From positions 1-35,292 of the forward strand of contig JAFWQA010000057.1 of assembly GCA_017509255.1 (NCBI GenBank): a DNA stretch of 35,292 bases. The letters run 5' to 3'. Position numbers and translations under genes: made by a program. Positions 33,701-35,292 of the stretch are shown in pieces. Every line of letters begins with the position of its first letter. Position 1 is the stretch's first letter. The stretch comes from Clostridia bacterium (GTDB lineage: Bacteria; Bacillota; Clostridia; Christensenellales; Aristaeellaceae). The notes under the pieces are model-generated. The model had not been told where the DNA came from. It worked only from the letters and a program-made list of their open reading frames with translations, and ran no database searches.

Positions 33701-33833
33701 GAAAAGAGAGCGCCTGGCTGTTATCGGGCATGATCGGCTTTCCGCAGAGGGACTGGCGTGGTTCGCCGGAGCGGTACGGTTTCCGACTTTGTTGTGTCGA
33801 GGTGTGATGATTAGTTCCTTATGAAAATGAATG

Positions 33834-33908
33834 CAAGGGTTGTGACGTTTTTTCATCCTTGCAAATCTTGCAAAATCGTATTGACTGCGTTATGCATTCT
33901 TGCTTTTG
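33834..33908 (+). repeat. 75-bp interspersed repeat, copy 2
   Basis: Same orientation as copy 1 (19628-19702), starting CAAGGGTTGTGACG, with about six or seven differences. Here it is intergenic, 31 bases before structured repeat copy e. Confidence 0.85.
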
Positions 33909-33939
33909 CTTATGCAATCATGACCGAATGTACCATCTC

Positions 33940-34078
33940 ATACCAATCTCAAGTAAGAACTGCAAATTCAGCAACGGCATGTGGCCGAAGGTCCAGGGCG
34001 ATCGGAAAGCCCTGGTCGCGGCCCGCAGGCCGCGAAATCTTACTGATGACAATGAGCACTTTAAATTGAGATCAGTAT
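33940..34078 (+). repeat. Structured interspersed repeat, copy e
   Basis: 139 bp. Ends ATACCAATCTCA and TTGAGATCAGTAT. Hairpin 1 is 33993-34015 (CCAGGGC / GCCCTGG), hairpin 2 34016-34035 (TCGCGGCC CGCA GGCCGCGA). Compared with copy c, each arm of hairpin 2 has one extra base, and pairing is kept. Confidence 0.85.
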
Positions 34079-34246
34079 CAGACGATGTGACTTGTATTGA
34101 ATTCGGTGCTTTTGCCTATTCCCTTCATCCCGACCGGCATAATCGAATAACCCGGATTGAATTTCCCAGTCTCCCTCTGCTTTGTGGGGGAGATTTCTCT
34201 CTTGTACTGTGGGCGAGAAAAAAGGTTTTGAAAACAAAACGAAAGT
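34079..34246. other. Non-coding stretch between repeat copies e and f
   Basis: No coding region, promoter or further repeat was recognised. A minus-strand frame here lacks a ribosome-binding site and any family signature. Confidence 0.4.
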
Positions 34247-34295
34247 AAAGAAGGACTCAACTGAGCTGGAGAGCTCGGCCGAGTCCTTCTTTCTA
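34247..34295. terminator. Bidirectional terminator between convergent genes
   Basis: AAAGAAGGACTC (34247-34258) pairs with GAGTCCTTCTTT (34281-34292), enclosing a smaller GAGCT stem. There are T-rich or A-rich flanks on both sides, suited to stopping transcription from either direction. Confidence 0.9.
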
Positions 34296-34304
34296 TTCTG
34301 CTAT

Positions 34305-34460
34305 AAACCAATCTCAAGGATAAACTGCAAATTTATTAAACAGCATGCACCCGAAAACCCAGGGCGATCGGAAAGCTGCCAGTCAGGCTGCGGACATGGT
34401 TGTGGTCCGCAGGCCGCGAAATCCGCTGGTGATAATAAGCATATGAAAATGAGATCACTA
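34305..34460 (+). repeat. Structured interspersed repeat, copy f (rearranged core)
   Basis: The left end AAACCAATCTCAAG and right end ATGAGATCACTAC keep the family ends. The core GGGCGATCGGAAAGC is kept but the two usual hairpins are replaced by one 8-bp perfect hairpin CTGCGGAC / GTCCGCAG at 34388-34412. The right end overlaps the stop codon of the kinase gene (34458-34460). Confidence 0.75.
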
Positions 34461-35292
34461 CGACAGCCTTGCCTCGACCTCCGTCATCTCCGGCACGCTC
34501 GTGATGCCGCCGTGCTTCTGGGTGGAGAGGCTGGCGGCGGTGCAGGCGAAGCGGACGATCCGGGTCAGGTCCTCCGCCGTCAGGTCGGCGGGGTCTTTTT
34601 TGGTTTTGAGGAACTGGCTCATGGCGCTGCCACCGAAGATGTCGCCCGCACCGGTGGTGTCCACCACATGGATGCCCGTGGGGCTCGATACCGTGACCGC
34701 GGCGTTCCGCGTGACCGCGTGGCAGCCCTTGGGGCCCAGGGTCGCGTACACCAGGGAGACGTCGTATTCCTCCAACAGCTTCTTGGCCCCTTCCTCCGGA
34801 GAAATGCCCCACAGCCAGGCGATCTCTTCGTCGCTGATCTTCACGATGTCCGCCTGGCGCAGGCTCCAATCGATCGCGGCCTTGGCGCCCTCCTCCCGCT
34901 TCCACAGGGGCTTGCGGAGGTTGGGGTCCAGGCTGATCAGCAGGCCGTGCTTCTTCGCCAGCTCAATCGCTCTGCGGGTGGCGGAGGCGGCGGGCTCGTC
35001 CGTCAGGGACAGGGTGCCGAAGTGGAACACTTTCGCGTCCGCAATCAGGGCCTCGTCGATCTCCTCCGGGCGCAGGCAGGTGTCTGCGCCGGGCTTGCGG
35101 GCGAAGGAGAAGTCCCGGTTGCCGGAGGCATCCAGGGAGACGAAAGCCAGCGTGGTGAACACGTCGGGGTCCAGCAGGACGCCCTTTGTCCCGATGCCGG
35201 CAGCCTCCAGGGTCTTCACCAGCAGGCGGCCGAAGGCGTCGTCGCCCACCTTGCCGACCATGGCGGTCTCGCAGCCGTACTTTGTCAGGGCG
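34458..35292 (-). CDS. PfkB-family sugar kinase, fructokinase-like (5' end outside window)
   Basis: C-terminal 277 residues; the frame is open through base 35292, where ALTKYGCETAMVGKVGDDAFG is the usual early region of the family, so only a short N terminus is missing. These enzymes phosphorylate sugars with ATP in the cytoplasm. Visible: the AMVGKVGDDAFGRLL motif, FGTLSLTDEPAASA, SLDPNLRKPLW typical of fructokinases, KISDEEIAWLWG, and the signature DTTGAGDIFGGS with the catalytic Asp. Fructokinase is the best guess; other furanose or nucleoside substrates are possible. The stop codon lies in the end of repeat copy f. Confidence 0.9.
   Translation of the reverse strand, partial: ALTKYGCETAMVGKVGDDAFGRLLVKTLEAAGIGTKGVLLDPDVFTTLAFVSLDASGNRDFSFARKPGADTCLRPEEIDEALIADAKVFHFGTLSLTDEPAASATRRAIELAKKHGLLISLDPNLRKPLWKREEGAKAAIDWSLRQADIVKISDEEIAWLWGISPEEGAKKLLEEYDVSLVYATLGPKGCHAVTRNAAVTVSSPTGIHVVDTTGAGDIFGGSAMSQFLKTKKDPADLTAEDLTRIVRFACTAASLSTQKHGGITSVPEMTEVEARLS

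Noticed and set aside
33821-34069. 82-codon plus-strand frame with a hydrophobic segment
   Set aside because: Made entirely of the 75-bp repeat and structured repeat e; no ribosome-binding site and no conserved protein.

Overview
The window is about 35 kb of GC-rich chromosome, most likely from an uncultured gut or rumen Clostridia (Firmicutes, perhaps Christensenellales-like). Supporting signs are strong AGGAGG ribosome-binding sites, a T-box ahead of ileS, the rplM-rpsI pair, BspA-type leucine-rich-repeat exoproteins and a Firmicutes-type mobilisation module. The taxon is inference; no 16S or tRNA gene was seen.

Layout. 1-3002: 3' part of a serine/threonine symporter gene, then a truncated L-serine dehydratase gene joined abruptly (about 1306) to a 5'-truncated FMN-binding repeat-protein gene. 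3094-7149: a secreted C39-like peptidase and housekeeping enzymes (metallophosphoesterase, flavin reductase, GNAT acetyltransferase, Nudix hydrolase). 7302-13103: a 1933-residue membrane-anchored surface protein with MucBP-like and SH3-like repeats. 13471-17997: ileS with its T-box leader, then rplM-rpsI. 17998-23535: a mosaic of mobile DNA. It holds an alpha/beta hydrolase behind a structured leader, a second copy of the rpsI 3' end (candidate att site), a truncated relaxase, mobC, a DUF3987 helicase-like gene and a frameshifted Xre regulator. 23795-33700: a same-strand array of exported proteins (three LRR_5 proteins, PepSY-like and FG-GAP-like proteins), several with nearly identical signal peptides and leaders. 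34458-35292: 3' part of a PfkB sugar kinase gene.

Two interspersed repeat families cross the window. The first is a 136-156 bp element with imperfect terminal inverted repeats and one or two internal hairpins. It occurs six times, as three pairs, always in one orientation and always between the 3' ends of convergent genes (4136-4420, 13190-13435, 33940-34460). One hairpin shows paired insertions that keep base pairing, and two copies supply the stop codon of a neighbouring gene. The second is a 75-bp repeat at 19628-19702 and 33834-33908; the first copy forms the end of the truncated relaxase.

The most noteworthy signals are the paired repeat family, the rpsI 3'-end duplication in which all differences are synonymous, the exported-protein array with recycled secretion cassettes, and the orphan structured leader before the alpha/beta hydrolase. 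The junction at about 1306 may be an assembly chimera and should be checked first.
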